Shown here: positions 17,188-25,533 of the stretch, one piece after another
How the letters are laid out: the number at the start of each line of letters is the position of its first letter
How positions within the stretch are numbered: the first letter of the stretch is position 1
Origin: JANLVI01 sp031363915
Lineage (GTDB): Bacteria; Vulcanimicrobiota; Vulcanimicrobiia; Vulcanimicrobiales; Vulcanimicrobiaceae
Length of the DNA stretch: 64,000 bases
Assembly: GCA_031363915.1 (NCBI GenBank)
Contig: JANLVI010000007.1
Span: 248,001-312,000, forward strand
Reading direction: 5' to 3'
The notes under the pieces: generated by a model
The model's database searches: none
What the model was told of the DNA's origin: nothing
What the model saw: the letters and a program-made list of their open reading frames with translations, nothing else
Translations under genes and position numbers: made by a program

Positions 17188-17906
17188 GAGCCCATCCGTC
17201 GTGGACCATTCCGGTCCTCGGAGCGGTGCATTCCGACACGCTTATCATGACTTGGATCGTGATGGCGCTCTCGCTCGTGTTTTTCGCTTGGATCGGCAAC
17301 TCGTATCAGACGCACCGCGTCAGCAAGCTACAAGCGGCAATCGAGAGCATCGTGAATGCGCTTAGCGACCTTGCGCTCTCGACCCTCGGACCGGCCGGCG
17401 TCATATTTGTTCCGGTCTTTCTCTCGTTTTTCTTCTTGATCTTCTTCATGAATCAAATCGGGTTCTTCCCCCTCAAGGCACTCGGGCTACCGTTCGGCGG
17501 CTCGCCGACGGCCGATTTGAATACGACCGCAGCGTTCGCACTCATCGTCTGGGTGCTCATTCAAGTCGTCGCGATCCGCCGCCACGGCATCGGGTACTAC
17601 AAGCATCTCGCGCAGCCGTTGGCGATCATGGCGCCGATCAATCTCATCGAGGAACTCGCGCGCCCACTCACGCTTGCGCTGCGACTCTTCTTTAATATCT
17701 TCGTCGGCGAGATTCTGTTCTTTGTGATCGGCGTGATCATCACGTCGCAGGTAAAGATCGGGTCGTTCGACCTCTCGCTTGCTGCAGCGTTCCTCCCGAT
17801 CTTCGTTCAATTGCTCAACTTTGCCATCGGATCGCTGCAAGCGTTTATTTTTATGCTGATCAGCGTTGTCTATCTCTCGTTCGCGGTGGCCGAGGAAAGC
17901 CACTAA
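17172..17906 (+). CDS. atpB: ATP synthase Fo subunit a
   Basis: 244-residue, multi-helix proton-channel subunit. The helix with the essential arginine is present: ELARPLTLALRLFFNIFVGE, where the Arg in LALRLFFN faces the c-ring glutamate. Other family segments are FMNQIGFFPL and PTADLNTTAAFALIVW. The start is the GTG at 17172 (MHEQIGAHPSW), overlapping atpI by 16 bases; the frame is open further upstream but runs inside atpI. Confidence 0.93.
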   Translation: MHEQIGAHPSWTIPVLGAVHSDTLIMTWIVMALSLVFFAWIGNSYQTHRVSKLQAAIESIVNALSDLALSTLGPAGVIFVPVFLSFFFLIFFMNQIGFFPLKALGLPFGGSPTADLNTTAAFALIVWVLIQVVAIRRHGIGYYKHLAQPLAIMAPINLIEELARPLTLALRLFFNIFVGEILFFVIGVIITSQVKIGSFDLSLAAAFLPIFVQLLNFAIGSLQAFIFMLISVVYLSFAVAEESH

Positions 17907-17930
17907 CCCCACTACGGAAAGGCTCCAGTC

Positions 17931-18221
17931 GTGACTTCAGAAAGTTTGATTCTCGCCGCCATCGTGCTCGGCTTCGCCCTCATCGTGACCGGTGCGGCAT
18001 TCGGCTCGGCCATCGGCGACGGTATCGCAGCGTCGAAAGCCGTCGAGGCCATCGCGCGTCAACCCGAAGCGCGTCCCAACATCTTCACGTTCCTCTTCAT
18101 CGGCGTCGGGATCCTCGAAGTGTTTCCGCTCATCGGTCTTGGCCTCGCGTTCTTCTTGCTCTTCGGTGCAGGCGCATACGTCCCAAGCCTGATGACGGCA
18201 CTCAAAGCGGCGCTTCACTAA
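17931..18221 (+). CDS. atpE: ATP synthase Fo subunit c
   Basis: 96-residue hairpin proteolipid of the rotor ring. Helix 1 contains GSAIGDGIAASKA and helix 2 carries the proton-carrying Glu63 in GVGILEVFPLIG. The polar loop is RQPE (43-46), which contacts gamma and epsilon. Asp30 in the GDG motif occupies the position of Gln32 of sodium-type rings and of the Asp found in mycobacterial AtpE. There is no Ser/Thr after Glu63, so the ring is probably proton-driven. GTG start with GGAAAGG upstream. Confidence 0.95.
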   Translation: MTSESLILAAIVLGFALIVTGAAFGSAIGDGIAASKAVEAIARQPEARPNIFTFLFIGVGILEVFPLIGLGLAFFLLFGAGAYVPSLMTALKAALH

Positions 18222-18227
18222 GCACCG

Positions 18228-18662
18228 ATGTTCCTCTCGATTGACGGGACGCTCATCGTCCAGATCATCAACTTTGTCGTGTTTTACGCGATCTTGTCGG
18301 TGGTCTTCTTGAAGCCCGTCGGCGCTGCGATCGCCAAGCGTCGTGCATATCTCGATTCGATTGCCAAGGACCTCGAGGGCGCGCAAGGCGACGCCGCCTC
18401 GATCCGTGCGCAAGCGGCCCAGAAGCGCGCGCAAGCGCGTCGCGAAGCCGATGAGACGATCGTGAAGGCACGCAGCGAAGCACAAACGGAAGCAGCGAAA
18501 ATCCAAACCGTGTACGGCGAGCGTGCGAGCACGCTCGTTGCGACGGCGCACAAGACGGTCGAGAGCGAACTTGCAACCGCAAACGCAAGCGTCGATGCAC
18601 TGGCAAAACAGCTTGCCGATACGATGCTCGAACGGACGCTTCCGCGGGAGGCCGCACGATGA
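18228..18662 (+). CDS. atpF: ATP synthase Fo subunit b
   Basis: 144 residues: an N-terminal membrane helix (about 8-28) followed by a long, charged, Ala/Arg/Glu-rich helix forming half of the peripheral stalk (RAQAAQKRAQARREADETI). This is the first of two consecutive b-type genes; the second begins in a 4-base overlap. Paired b and b' genes are typical of cyanobacteria, alphaproteobacteria and some deep lineages, and imply a heterodimeric stalk. Confidence 0.85.
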   Translation: MFLSIDGTLIVQIINFVVFYAILSVVFLKPVGAAIAKRRAYLDSIAKDLEGAQGDAASIRAQAAQKRAQARREADETIVKARSEAQTEAAKIQTVYGERASTLVATAHKTVESELATANASVDALAKQLADTMLERTLPREAAR

Positions 18663-19171
18663 CTGAATCAGCACCGACGCTCTACGAGTCGATCGCCGTT
18701 TGGAGTCAAGTCGTTGGGGCGGTGCTCTTCCTGGTTTTGCTCGTCCTTGGGTTCCGAAAGTTTTTGCTGCCGGCGATCGCTTCGATCGAAAAAGCCAAGA
18801 ATGCCGAAATCGCTGAGACCGAGTCGCGCCGCGATAAAGCCAAAACCGACGTCTCGACCGCGCGCGGCGAACTCGAAGCCGCCGATGTCGACGCGAACGC
18901 CATTCGGGCTCGCGGTCGCACCGACGCGCAACGCGAACACGAAAAGATCGTCGCGGATGCCAAGTCCGACGGCGAGCGCATCGTGCGCAATGCCGAAGGC
19001 GAACTCGACCGCGCCCGTGGGAATGCCAAAGAAGCATTCCGTGCGGAGATGATCGAGCGTGCATTGCAACTTGCCCGCAAGGCCGCGGATGCGCGGATCG
19101 ATGCGGCGACCAACGCGCAAATCGTGAACGCCACCGTCACGACGCTCGAACGCGAAGGGACGCAAGGCTAA
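18659..19171 (+). CDS. ATP synthase Fo subunit b (second copy, b')
   Basis: 170 residues: a membrane helix at about 15-35 (VVGAVLFLVLLVLGF), then an extended charged helix with heptad-like spacing (RRDKAKTDVSTARGELEAA). It is a second b-type subunit and probably pairs with the preceding one. Sequence similarity between the two is low, as usual for b/b'. Its TAA overlaps the ATG of atpH by one base. Which copy should be called b and which b' cannot be decided here. Confidence 0.82.
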   Translation: MTESAPTLYESIAVWSQVVGAVLFLVLLVLGFRKFLLPAIASIEKAKNAEIAETESRRDKAKTDVSTARGELEAADVDANAIRARGRTDAQREHEKIVADAKSDGERIVRNAEGELDRARGNAKEAFRAEMIERALQLARKAADARIDAATNAQIVNATVTTLEREGTQG

Positions 19172-19707
19172 TGGCCAACGAAACCGTCGCGCGGCGTTAC
19201 GCGCAAGCGATCTTCGAACTCGCACACGAAGGCAACAAGGTTGATGCCGTGCTGCGCGATCTCGAGACCGTCGTCACGACGATTCACAGCGATGAAACCG
19301 TGCGCCGGTTCTTCCGCGCGCCGATCATCGATAAAAAAGAAAAGGGCGAAATCCTCGGCAAGGCCTTCGCCAAACTCGATCCTACCGCGCTCAATTCGGT
19401 GTTGCTGCTCGTGCGCAAACGCCGCGAGTCGTTGCTCGAATCGATCGTCGAACAGTACCGCTTGCTGCAACAGGTCGCGCGGAACGCGCAATCGCTGAAG
19501 ATCTCGAGCGCCCGCGAACTTCCCAAGGCCGAACTCGATGCGCTCGTCACGCGCCTCGGCAAACTCTACAACACCCAATTCGATGTCACGCAGGTTGTGG
19601 ACCCGTCGCTCATCGGCGGCATCCGCATCACGATGGGCGACCGTCGCATCGACGGCAGCGTCTCCGGCAAGCTCGAAGAGCTGGCACGCACGCTCGCGGC
19701 AACCTAA
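19171..19707 (+). CDS. atpH: ATP synthase F1 subunit delta
   Basis: 178-residue OSCP/delta subunit linking the top of F1 to the peripheral stalk. It begins VARRYAQAIFELA, the family N-terminus. The C-terminal strand GGIRITMGDRRIDGSVSGKL is also diagnostic. The normal length of about 180 residues indicates a complete gene. A 144-base spacer separates it from atpA, unusually large for this operon. Confidence 0.93.
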   Translation: MANETVARRYAQAIFELAHEGNKVDAVLRDLETVVTTIHSDETVRRFFRAPIIDKKEKGEILGKAFAKLDPTALNSVLLLVRKRRESLLESIVEQYRLLQQVARNAQSLKISSARELPKAELDALVTRLGKLYNTQFDVTQVVDPSLIGGIRITMGDRRIDGSVSGKLEELARTLAAT

Positions 19708-19788
19708 AATGATGCAAGCGAAAATAATGCAAGCGCCCTCGGGGTATCTCGAACTTACTACCATGTCTCCGGCGCAAAAAGTCGGGGG

Positions 19789-19807
19789 CCCCGCGCATAG
19801 CGCGGGG
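19789..19807. repeat. Perfect GC hairpin in the atpH-atpA spacer
   Basis: CCCCGCGC (19789-19796), loop ATA, GCGCGGGG (19800-19807). It is embedded in a run of GGGGG/CCCC and followed by a GCAGAGCGAAGCGCCCC stretch. A separate 9-base direct repeat ATGCAAGCG occurs twice near 19711-19734. There is no T-run, so it is not a terminator; it may be an mRNA-processing or stabilising element, or an extragenic palindrome of REP type. Confidence 0.6.
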
Positions 19808-19851
19808 GGCGCGCAGCAGAGCGAAGCGCCCCAAGCTGGAGGCTACTTAAC

Positions 19852-21351
19852 GTGATCAACGCCGACGAAATCGCCGGGATTCTCAAAACCCAAATCGCCA
19901 ATTTCACCGCCGAACTGAACGAATCGCAGATCGGGACGGTCATCGAGGTCGGCGACAACATCGCTCGCGTCTACGGTCTCGAAGCCGCACAGGCATCGGA
20001 ACTCGTCGAGTTTCCGAACGGGGTTCAGGGCATCGTGCTCAACCTCGAAGAGGACAACGTCGGCATCGCGATCATGGGTCCGGACACCGGGATCAAAGAA
20101 GGCGATCAAGTTCGCCGGACCGGCCGCATTGCATCGGTCCCGGTCGGTGAAGCGCTCCTCGGACGCGTCGTCAATCCGCTCGGTCAGCCGGTCGATGGCA
20201 AAGGCCCGATCGCGACGAAGAAATATCGCACGATCGAGAACACCGCACCGGGCTTGATCCAGCGCCAACCGGTCAAACAGCCGCTGCAGACGGGCATCCG
20301 CGCGATCGACGCGTTGATCCCGATCGGCAAAGGTCAGCGCGAGCTGATCATCGGCGACCGCGGCACCGGTAAGACGGCGATTGCGATCGACACGATCATC
20401 AATCAAAAAGGTCAGAACGTTTTCTGCATCTACGTTGCGATCGGTCAGAAGAATTCGACCGTCTCGGCTGTCGCGCAGACGCTCGCCAAAGCCGGCGCGA
20501 TGGAATACACGACGATCGTCACCGTCAGTTCGGCGGAGCCCGCGTCGCTCAAGTGGATCGCGCCGTTCGCCGGCTGCTCGATGGCAGAAGAGCTCATGTA
20601 TCAGGGCAAAGACGTCCTGATCGTATACGATAACCTCACGCAGCACGCGCAGGCGTACCGCGAAGTCTCGCTCTTGCTGCGCCGCCCGCCGGGTCGCGAA
20701 GCCTACCCGGGCGACATCTTCTTCTTGCACTCGCGTCTCTTGGAACGCTCGGCGAAACTCTCCGATGAACTCGGTGGCGGCTCGATCACGGCACTGCCGA
20801 TCATCGAAACGCAGGCGGGCGACGTCGCAGCGTACATCCCGACCAACCTGATCTCGATCACGGACGGCCAGATCTATCTGCAATCCTCGCTGTTCTTCCA
20901 GGGGGTTCGTCCCGCGGTCGATGTCGGTATCTCCGTCTCGCGCGTCGGCGGTTCGGCGCAGATCAAAGCGATGCGCTCGGTCGCCGGTCCGCTCAAACTC
21001 GACCTCGCGCAGTACCGCGAACTCGCCGCCTTCGCGAAGCTCGCATCGGATCTCGACAAGAACACGCAAGCGCAGCTGACGCGCGGCGAGAAGATCACCG
21101 AGATCCTCAAGCAGCCGCAATTCCAGCCGCAAAAAGTCGAAGACCAAATTCTCTTGATTTTCGCTGCGACCCGGGGCTTCCTCACGGATATCCCCACGCC
21201 GCGTCTGCAAGAGTGGGGCAGCGCCTTCGTCAATTTCGTGCACGAGAAGCAGGCCGCGATCACGGACTCGATCCGCGACACGAAAGCCCTCTCGGACGAT
21301 GCGACAAAGCAGCTCGAAGCCGCCATCCTCGAATTTAATAAGAGCTTCTAG
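19852..21351 (+). CDS. atpA: ATP synthase F1 subunit alpha
   Basis: 499-residue non-catalytic nucleotide-binding subunit. The P-loop is GDRGTGKTA (about residues 169-177). The regions PVGEALLGRVVNPLGQP, YDNLTQHAQAYREVSLLLRRPPGRE and ISVSRVGGSAQIKAM are characteristic. GTG start at 19852, 9 bases after GGAGG. Full length compared with the usual 500-510. Its stop overlaps the GTG start of atpG. Confidence 0.98.
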   Translation: MINADEIAGILKTQIANFTAELNESQIGTVIEVGDNIARVYGLEAAQASELVEFPNGVQGIVLNLEEDNVGIAIMGPDTGIKEGDQVRRTGRIASVPVGEALLGRVVNPLGQPVDGKGPIATKKYRTIENTAPGLIQRQPVKQPLQTGIRAIDALIPIGKGQRELIIGDRGTGKTAIAIDTIINQKGQNVFCIYVAIGQKNSTVSAVAQTLAKAGAMEYTTIVTVSSAEPASLKWIAPFAGCSMAEELMYQGKDVLIVYDNLTQHAQAYREVSLLLRRPPGREAYPGDIFFLHSRLLERSAKLSDELGGGSITALPIIETQAGDVAAYIPTNLISITDGQIYLQSSLFFQGVRPAVDVGISVSRVGGSAQIKAMRSVAGPLKLDLAQYRELAAFAKLASDLDKNTQAQLTRGEKITEILKQPQFQPQKVEDQILLIFAATRGFLTDIPTPRLQEWGSAFVNFVHEKQAAITDSIRDTKALSDDATKQLEAAILEFNKSF

Positions 21352-22211
21352 TGCCGTCGGTTCGCGATCTCCGCGACCGTATTCGGTCGCTGAAGAACAC
21401 CCAGCAGATCACCAAGGCGATGAAGCAAGTCGCCGCGGCGAAAATTCGTCGCGCCGAAATGCTCAAGAATCAGTCGCGTCCGTACGCGGATGCGATCGGT
21501 GCGATGCTCCAGGATCTCATCGCAAACGTCGGCTCGGTCGACCATCCGTTCATGAAGCCCGGCAAGAGTGGCGCTCCCACCGGCATCATCCTCATGACGG
21601 CCGACAAGGGACTCGCAGGCGCGTTCAACGCCAATCTCATTCGCCAAGCCGAAACCTTCCAGCGCGACGATGCAAACGTTCGCTGGTATCCGGTCGGCAA
21701 CAAAGGCCGTAACGCCGCGCGCCGCATGCCGCAAGAAACGATTGAGGCCTGGCCGCTCACGTCGCCCTCGAAGCTCGACGTCGCGCGCGAAGTCGCAAGC
21801 AAAGTCTCCGATGATTTCTTCAGCGGTGCGATCGGCAAGATCGTGCTCATCTCGCCCAAGCTCATCAACATGATGTCGCAACGCCCCGAAGTGCGCAACA
21901 TCGTACCGATCGAGTCGACGGGCGAAAAGAAAACGACGAGCGGCCCTACCTCCGCGGTCGAGTTCGAACCCTCGGCAGAAGACGTGCTCTCGCGCATTCT
22001 TCCGAAATATTTAGAGTTCACGATTTACGCAGCGATGCTGGAAACCGATGCTGCGTTCTTTGCCGCCCAACTCGTCGCGATGAATAACGCGACGGAAAAC
22101 GCCAAGAAAATTATCGACGAACTCACCATTCAAATGAACAACGCACGCCAGGCCTCGATCACCAAGGAAATCTTGGAAATCGTCGGCGGCGCCGAAGCGT
22201 TGGCTGGCTAA
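21351..22211 (+). CDS. atpG: ATP synthase F1 subunit gamma
   Basis: 286-residue central-stalk subunit. The N-terminal helix reads RDRIRSLKNTQQITKAMKQV and the C-terminal helix AMNNATENAKKIIDELTIQM, the two rotor-forming coiled-coil strands. The middle contains ADKGLAGAFNANL. GTG start overlapping the atpA stop by one base. Rotation of gamma inside the alpha3beta3 ring drives the catalytic cycle. Confidence 0.96.
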   Translation: MPSVRDLRDRIRSLKNTQQITKAMKQVAAAKIRRAEMLKNQSRPYADAIGAMLQDLIANVGSVDHPFMKPGKSGAPTGIILMTADKGLAGAFNANLIRQAETFQRDDANVRWYPVGNKGRNAARRMPQETIEAWPLTSPSKLDVAREVASKVSDDFFSGAIGKIVLISPKLINMMSQRPEVRNIVPIESTGEKKTTSGPTSAVEFEPSAEDVLSRILPKYLEFTIYAAMLETDAAFFAAQLVAMNNATENAKKIIDELTIQMNNARQASITKEILEIVGGAEALAG

Positions 22212-22238
22212 GCACACCCGAAAGTAAGGAACATCGTC

Positions 22239-23720
22239 ATGGCTGCACCTGGTAAAGTCGTTCAAGTTCTCGGCAACGTCGTCGACGTTGAGTTCACGCA
22301 GGACACGCTCCCCAACATCCGCACGGCACTCATGGTGCGCGTGGGTATGGACGCGGGCGCGGCCGGCGCGAAGGGCATCGCGCAGGGTGCGGACGACGGT
22401 ATCGAACTTGGCGGTACGGCGATGGCCTCGCGCGATCTCGTGCTCGAAGTGCAAGGCGAACTCGGCAACAACCAAGTGCGCTGCCTTGCGATGGGTTCGA
22501 CTGACGGTCTGGTGCGCGGCGCGCCGGTGACCGACAGCGGTGCGCCGATCATGGTGCCCGTCGGTGTTGGCACGCTCGGACGCATTTTCAACGTGCTCGG
22601 CAAGGCGATCGATTCTGACGAACCGGTCGTGGCCTCGGCGATGTGGCCGATCCACCGCGATCCGCCCAACTTCGCAGCGCAGGATCCGACGCCGAAAATT
22701 TTCGAAACCGGCATCAAAGTCATCGATCTCATGGCGCCGTACACACGCGGCGGGAAGGTCGGACTCTTCGGCGGCGCGGGCGTCGGCAAGACCGTTCTCA
22801 TTCAGGAACTCATCCGCAATATCGCGCAAGTCCATAAGGGCTTCTCGGTCTTTACCGGCGTCGGCGAGCGCACGCGTGAAGGCAACGATCTCTGGCTCGA
22901 AATGAAAGAGTCGGGCGTACTCGCGCAGACGACGCTCGTCTTCGGTCAGATGGACGAACCGCCGGGCGTGCGCTTCCGCATCGCGCAGACCGGCGTCACG
23001 ATGGCCGAGTATTTCCGCGACGAGCTCGGTGCCGACGTGTTGCTCTTCGTCGACAACATTTTCCGCTACATGCAGGCCGGTTCGGAAGTCTCCGCACTCC
23101 TCGGCCGTATGCCCTCGGCCGTCGGTTATCAGCCGTCGCTCGGCACCGAGATGGGGCTGCTCGAAGAGCGCATCACCTCGACGCAAAAAGGCTCGATCAC
23201 CTCGGTGCAGGCCGTCTACGTCCCCGCCGATGACTACACCGTCCCCGCCGTCGCGACGACGTTCGGTCATCTCGATGCGACGACCGCCCTCTCGCGACAA
23301 ATCTCGGAACTCGGCATCTATCCGGCCGTCGATCCGCTGGCGTCCAGCTCGCGCATCCTCGATCCGCAGATCGTTGGCGAAGAACACTACCGCGTCGCTC
23401 GCGGCGTGCAAGAAACGCTCCAGCGTTACAAAGATCTTCAAGACATCATCGCGATTCTTGGTGTCGAAGAACTCTCGGATGAAGACAAGCAAGTCGTCGG
23501 CCGCGCCCGTCGCCTGCAGCGTCTCTTCTCGCAGCCGTTCTTCGTTGCCGAACAGTTCACGGGCCGCGAAGGTAAGTACGTGAAGCTGGCCGACACGATC
23601 GCCTCGTTCAAAGAAGTGCTCGATGGCAAACACGACGATCTGCCGGAACAGGCATTCTACATGGTCGGCGGGATCGACGAAGTCAAAGCCAACGCCGAAA
23701 AGATGGGGGCGAAGGCGTAA
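22239..23720 (+). CDS. atpD: ATP synthase F1 subunit beta
   Basis: 493-residue catalytic subunit. Walker A is GGAGVGKT, the catalytic-Glu region GVGERTREGNDLW, Walker B LLFVDNIFRY, and the DELSEED-like lever region is EELSDEDK. The N-terminal GKVVQVLGNVVDVEF strand is typical. The sequence has a somewhat longer insertion near residues 35-60 (AGAAGAKGIAQGADDG) than many homologues. A good AAGGAA ribosome-binding site precedes the ATG. Confidence 0.98.
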   Translation: MAAPGKVVQVLGNVVDVEFTQDTLPNIRTALMVRVGMDAGAAGAKGIAQGADDGIELGGTAMASRDLVLEVQGELGNNQVRCLAMGSTDGLVRGAPVTDSGAPIMVPVGVGTLGRIFNVLGKAIDSDEPVVASAMWPIHRDPPNFAAQDPTPKIFETGIKVIDLMAPYTRGGKVGLFGGAGVGKTVLIQELIRNIAQVHKGFSVFTGVGERTREGNDLWLEMKESGVLAQTTLVFGQMDEPPGVRFRIAQTGVTMAEYFRDELGADVLLFVDNIFRYMQAGSEVSALLGRMPSAVGYQPSLGTEMGLLEERITSTQKGSITSVQAVYVPADDYTVPAVATTFGHLDATTALSRQISELGIYPAVDPLASSSRILDPQIVGEEHYRVARGVQETLQRYKDLQDIIAILGVEELSDEDKQVVGRARRLQRLFSQPFFVAEQFTGREGKYVKLADTIASFKEVLDGKHDDLPEQAFYMVGGIDEVKANAEKMGAKA

Positions 23721-23722
23721 CG

Positions 23723-24142
23723 ATGGCCAATGCCGTTCCGTTTACGCTCATCACGCCGCTGTCCGTGAAATTCGACGGCGAAGCGGAACTCGTCATTGCG
23801 ACGGGTACCGAAGGCGAAGAGGGCATTCTGCCCTCGCACGCGCCGTTCCTGACCGCGCTCAAACCCGGCGTGCTGCGAGCCAACGTGCGCGACGGCGCGA
23901 CCGGAACGAAACGTCTCGAACTCGCAACGAGCGAAGGCTTCTTGCAAGCACTGCCCGGGAAAGTGACGGTGCTCGTCGATTCTGCACTCGCGGCCGACGA
24001 AGTCGATATCGCCGCGACGCGCGCGGATCTCGCCGCCTCCGCCGAGCGCATCAAGACGCTCGCATCCGATTCACCCGCGTATAGGCGCGAGCAAGTCGCG
24101 ATCGACTTTGCAAACGCAAAACTGAAAGTGGCCGGCGTCTAG
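23723..24142 (+). CDS. atpC: ATP synthase F1 subunit epsilon
   Basis: 139 residues. The N-terminal beta-sandwich includes FTLITPLSVKFDGEAELV, then GTEGEEGILPSHAPFLTALKPG with the family GExGILPxHxP motif. The C-terminal helical hairpin is about 88-135. Epsilon couples F1 to the c-ring and can inhibit ATP hydrolysis. Last gene of the operon; a terminator hairpin overlaps its stop codon. Confidence 0.95.
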   Translation: MANAVPFTLITPLSVKFDGEAELVIATGTEGEEGILPSHAPFLTALKPGVLRANVRDGATGTKRLELATSEGFLQALPGKVTVLVDSALAADEVDIAATRADLAASAERIKTLASDSPAYRREQVAIDFANAKLKVAGV

Positions 24143-24157
24143 CCGGTCTTTTTTTTT
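24131..24157 (+). terminator. Intrinsic terminator of the ATP synthase operon
   Basis: CCGGC (24132-24136) pairs with GCCGG (24142-24146), and the pair is followed by TCTTTTTTTTT to 24157. The atpC stop codon lies in the loop. A further small hairpin GCCCG-AAAG-CGGGC follows at 24158-24171. Confidence 0.85.
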
Positions 24158-24251
24158 GCCCGAAAGCGGGCAAGCCCAAGGCGACTCGCGTGAGGATCGC
24201 TACGCTTGCGGGCACACGGTTGACGTACCGCATTTCGTCCGGGAGTTTTGT

Positions 24252-24899
24252 ATGAACGAGTCACCGTCGCGCCAACCCCTCGCGGCCATTTTCTCATCGC
24301 GCGACGCCGCCCACGCCGCCGTCGCGAAACTGCATGAAGCCGACATCCACGACACGTGGATCGGCGTCACGCACGCGCACGACGTGCGTCTCGATGAAGA
24401 AGTCTTCGACGATGCACGCGGCGGCGATCGCGCCTACGTTCCCGATGCGGCCGTCGGTTCGACGCTCACGGGCGCGATGATGACGGACGCCGCCGTCCAC
24501 GACCTGACGACGAGCGGGGAGACCCTTGCGGAAATCCGAGTCGAGGATGATGACGATTCGTTGCTCGATAAAATCGGCCGATTCTTTAGCGGCACGACCG
24601 AACTCTCGCTCTACGACGCGCTCGTCGATCACGGTTTGAGCGAAACCGACGCGCGCCGTTTGGAACACGAGATCGTCGCCGAAGATGCCATTCTCATCAT
24701 CCATCCCGCAGAGGAAGGCGTCCTTTTTGCCGACACGGCGGCCGCGGATACGAAAGTCTTGGCGATCGTTGATTCCACCGGCGGCCGCCTACTCACGGGG
24801 TTGACGGCGAGCGCGCTCTCGCGTGCGCGGGCCCACGATTTCGCGACGATTGCCGAGGATCTCTTCGTCGAGCGACAGCTCGCGCCCAAGCGCCGCTAG
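24252..24899 (+). CDS. GSP17M-like stress protein, hypothetical
   Basis: 215 residues from the ATG at 24252. The start PLAAIFSSRDAAHAAVAKL resembles the GSP17M/YflT-type alpha/beta unit and, less closely, the protein at 8095. A second unit is suggested near residues 120-160 (SLYDALVDHGLSETDARRLE ... DAILIIHP). The protein is acidic with no membrane segment, so probably cytoplasmic. Between the ATP synthase operon and murA, where Firmicutes usually have other small genes. Function unknown. Confidence 0.6.
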   Translation: MNESPSRQPLAAIFSSRDAAHAAVAKLHEADIHDTWIGVTHAHDVRLDEEVFDDARGGDRAYVPDAAVGSTLTGAMMTDAAVHDLTTSGETLAEIRVEDDDDSLLDKIGRFFSGTTELSLYDALVDHGLSETDARRLEHEIVAEDAILIIHPAEEGVLFADTAAADTKVLAIVDSTGGRLLTGLTASALSRARAHDFATIAEDLFVERQLAPKRR

Positions 24900-24966
24900 G
24901 CTTACAACGAGCGCGACACGTAATCGACAGTAGAAAGCGGCGCACGGCCCGAATTTTCGTTCGAGC

Positions 24967-25533
24967 ATGAAACGCGCACCAAATTGGCTCGCACTCTCCG
25001 GCGTCGGTGTCGTCCTTATAGCGCTCTGCTTGTGCGATTGGATTATGGGCTGGTGGACGAAATTGCCGGACGAGCCGGTCGCTTCCGCAGCACCGCAACC
25101 ACCGGCGCCCCCCATGCCGACGGCGAGCACACTACTACCAGTCTTCACGGCACCGCCCGCGCCGGTTGCGCCGCCCCCGCCCGTCGCCGCGGGCGTCCCC
25201 GCATTCGTAGCGCCGCCGGGCGCGATTCCGCCGTTTATCCTCGAAGTTGCCGAGCGCACGACGCAACTCGTGCGCGGTTTTACGCGCGGTGCCTGGATCG
25301 TCTTCGGCTTTTATCCCGACGGTTCGATTCGTTTCGTCGATCTCGACGGCGGAACATATGAAGGGTATGCGAGTTCGGCGCGCGCGGCGATGACCGAAGT
25401 CGGCGGTTCGCGCACTTTTGCGCTCGCGATTGGGGTCGCAGCCGATGGTCGCCTGCAGGCGTCGTTTTCGGGCGGCATTCACGATGGACAGACGATCGTT
25501 TTGGAGACGATCGCGGAAAAACCGGTCGCATGA
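24967..25533 (+). CDS. Membrane-anchored proline-rich hypothetical protein
   Basis: 188 residues: an N-terminal hydrophobic helix (about 9-29) acting as an anchor, a Pro/Ala-rich linker (about 38-88) likely extended in the cell envelope, then a compact C-terminal domain of about 100 residues with alternating strands (AWIVFGFYPDGSIRFVDLDG). I do not recognise the family. It overlaps the murA start by 4 bases, so it is co-transcribed and may have an envelope role. Confidence 0.55.
   Translation: MKRAPNWLALSGVGVVLIALCLCDWIMGWWTKLPDEPVASAAPQPPAPPMPTASTLLPVFTAPPAPVAPPPPVAAGVPAFVAPPGAIPPFILEVAERTTQLVRGFTRGAWIVFGFYPDGSIRFVDLDGGTYEGYASSARAAMTEVGGSRTFALAIGVAADGRLQASFSGGIHDGQTIVLETIAEKPVA

Noticed and set aside
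19843..21243. 466-codon open frame antisense to atpA
   Set aside because: Same reason; low-complexity charged product, shadow of atpA.
22011..23633. 540-codon open frame on the minus strand inside atpD
   Set aside because: It lies wholly antisense to a certain atpD gene; the product is Arg/Asp/Glu/His-rich without recognisable motifs, as expected from high-GC codon bias.
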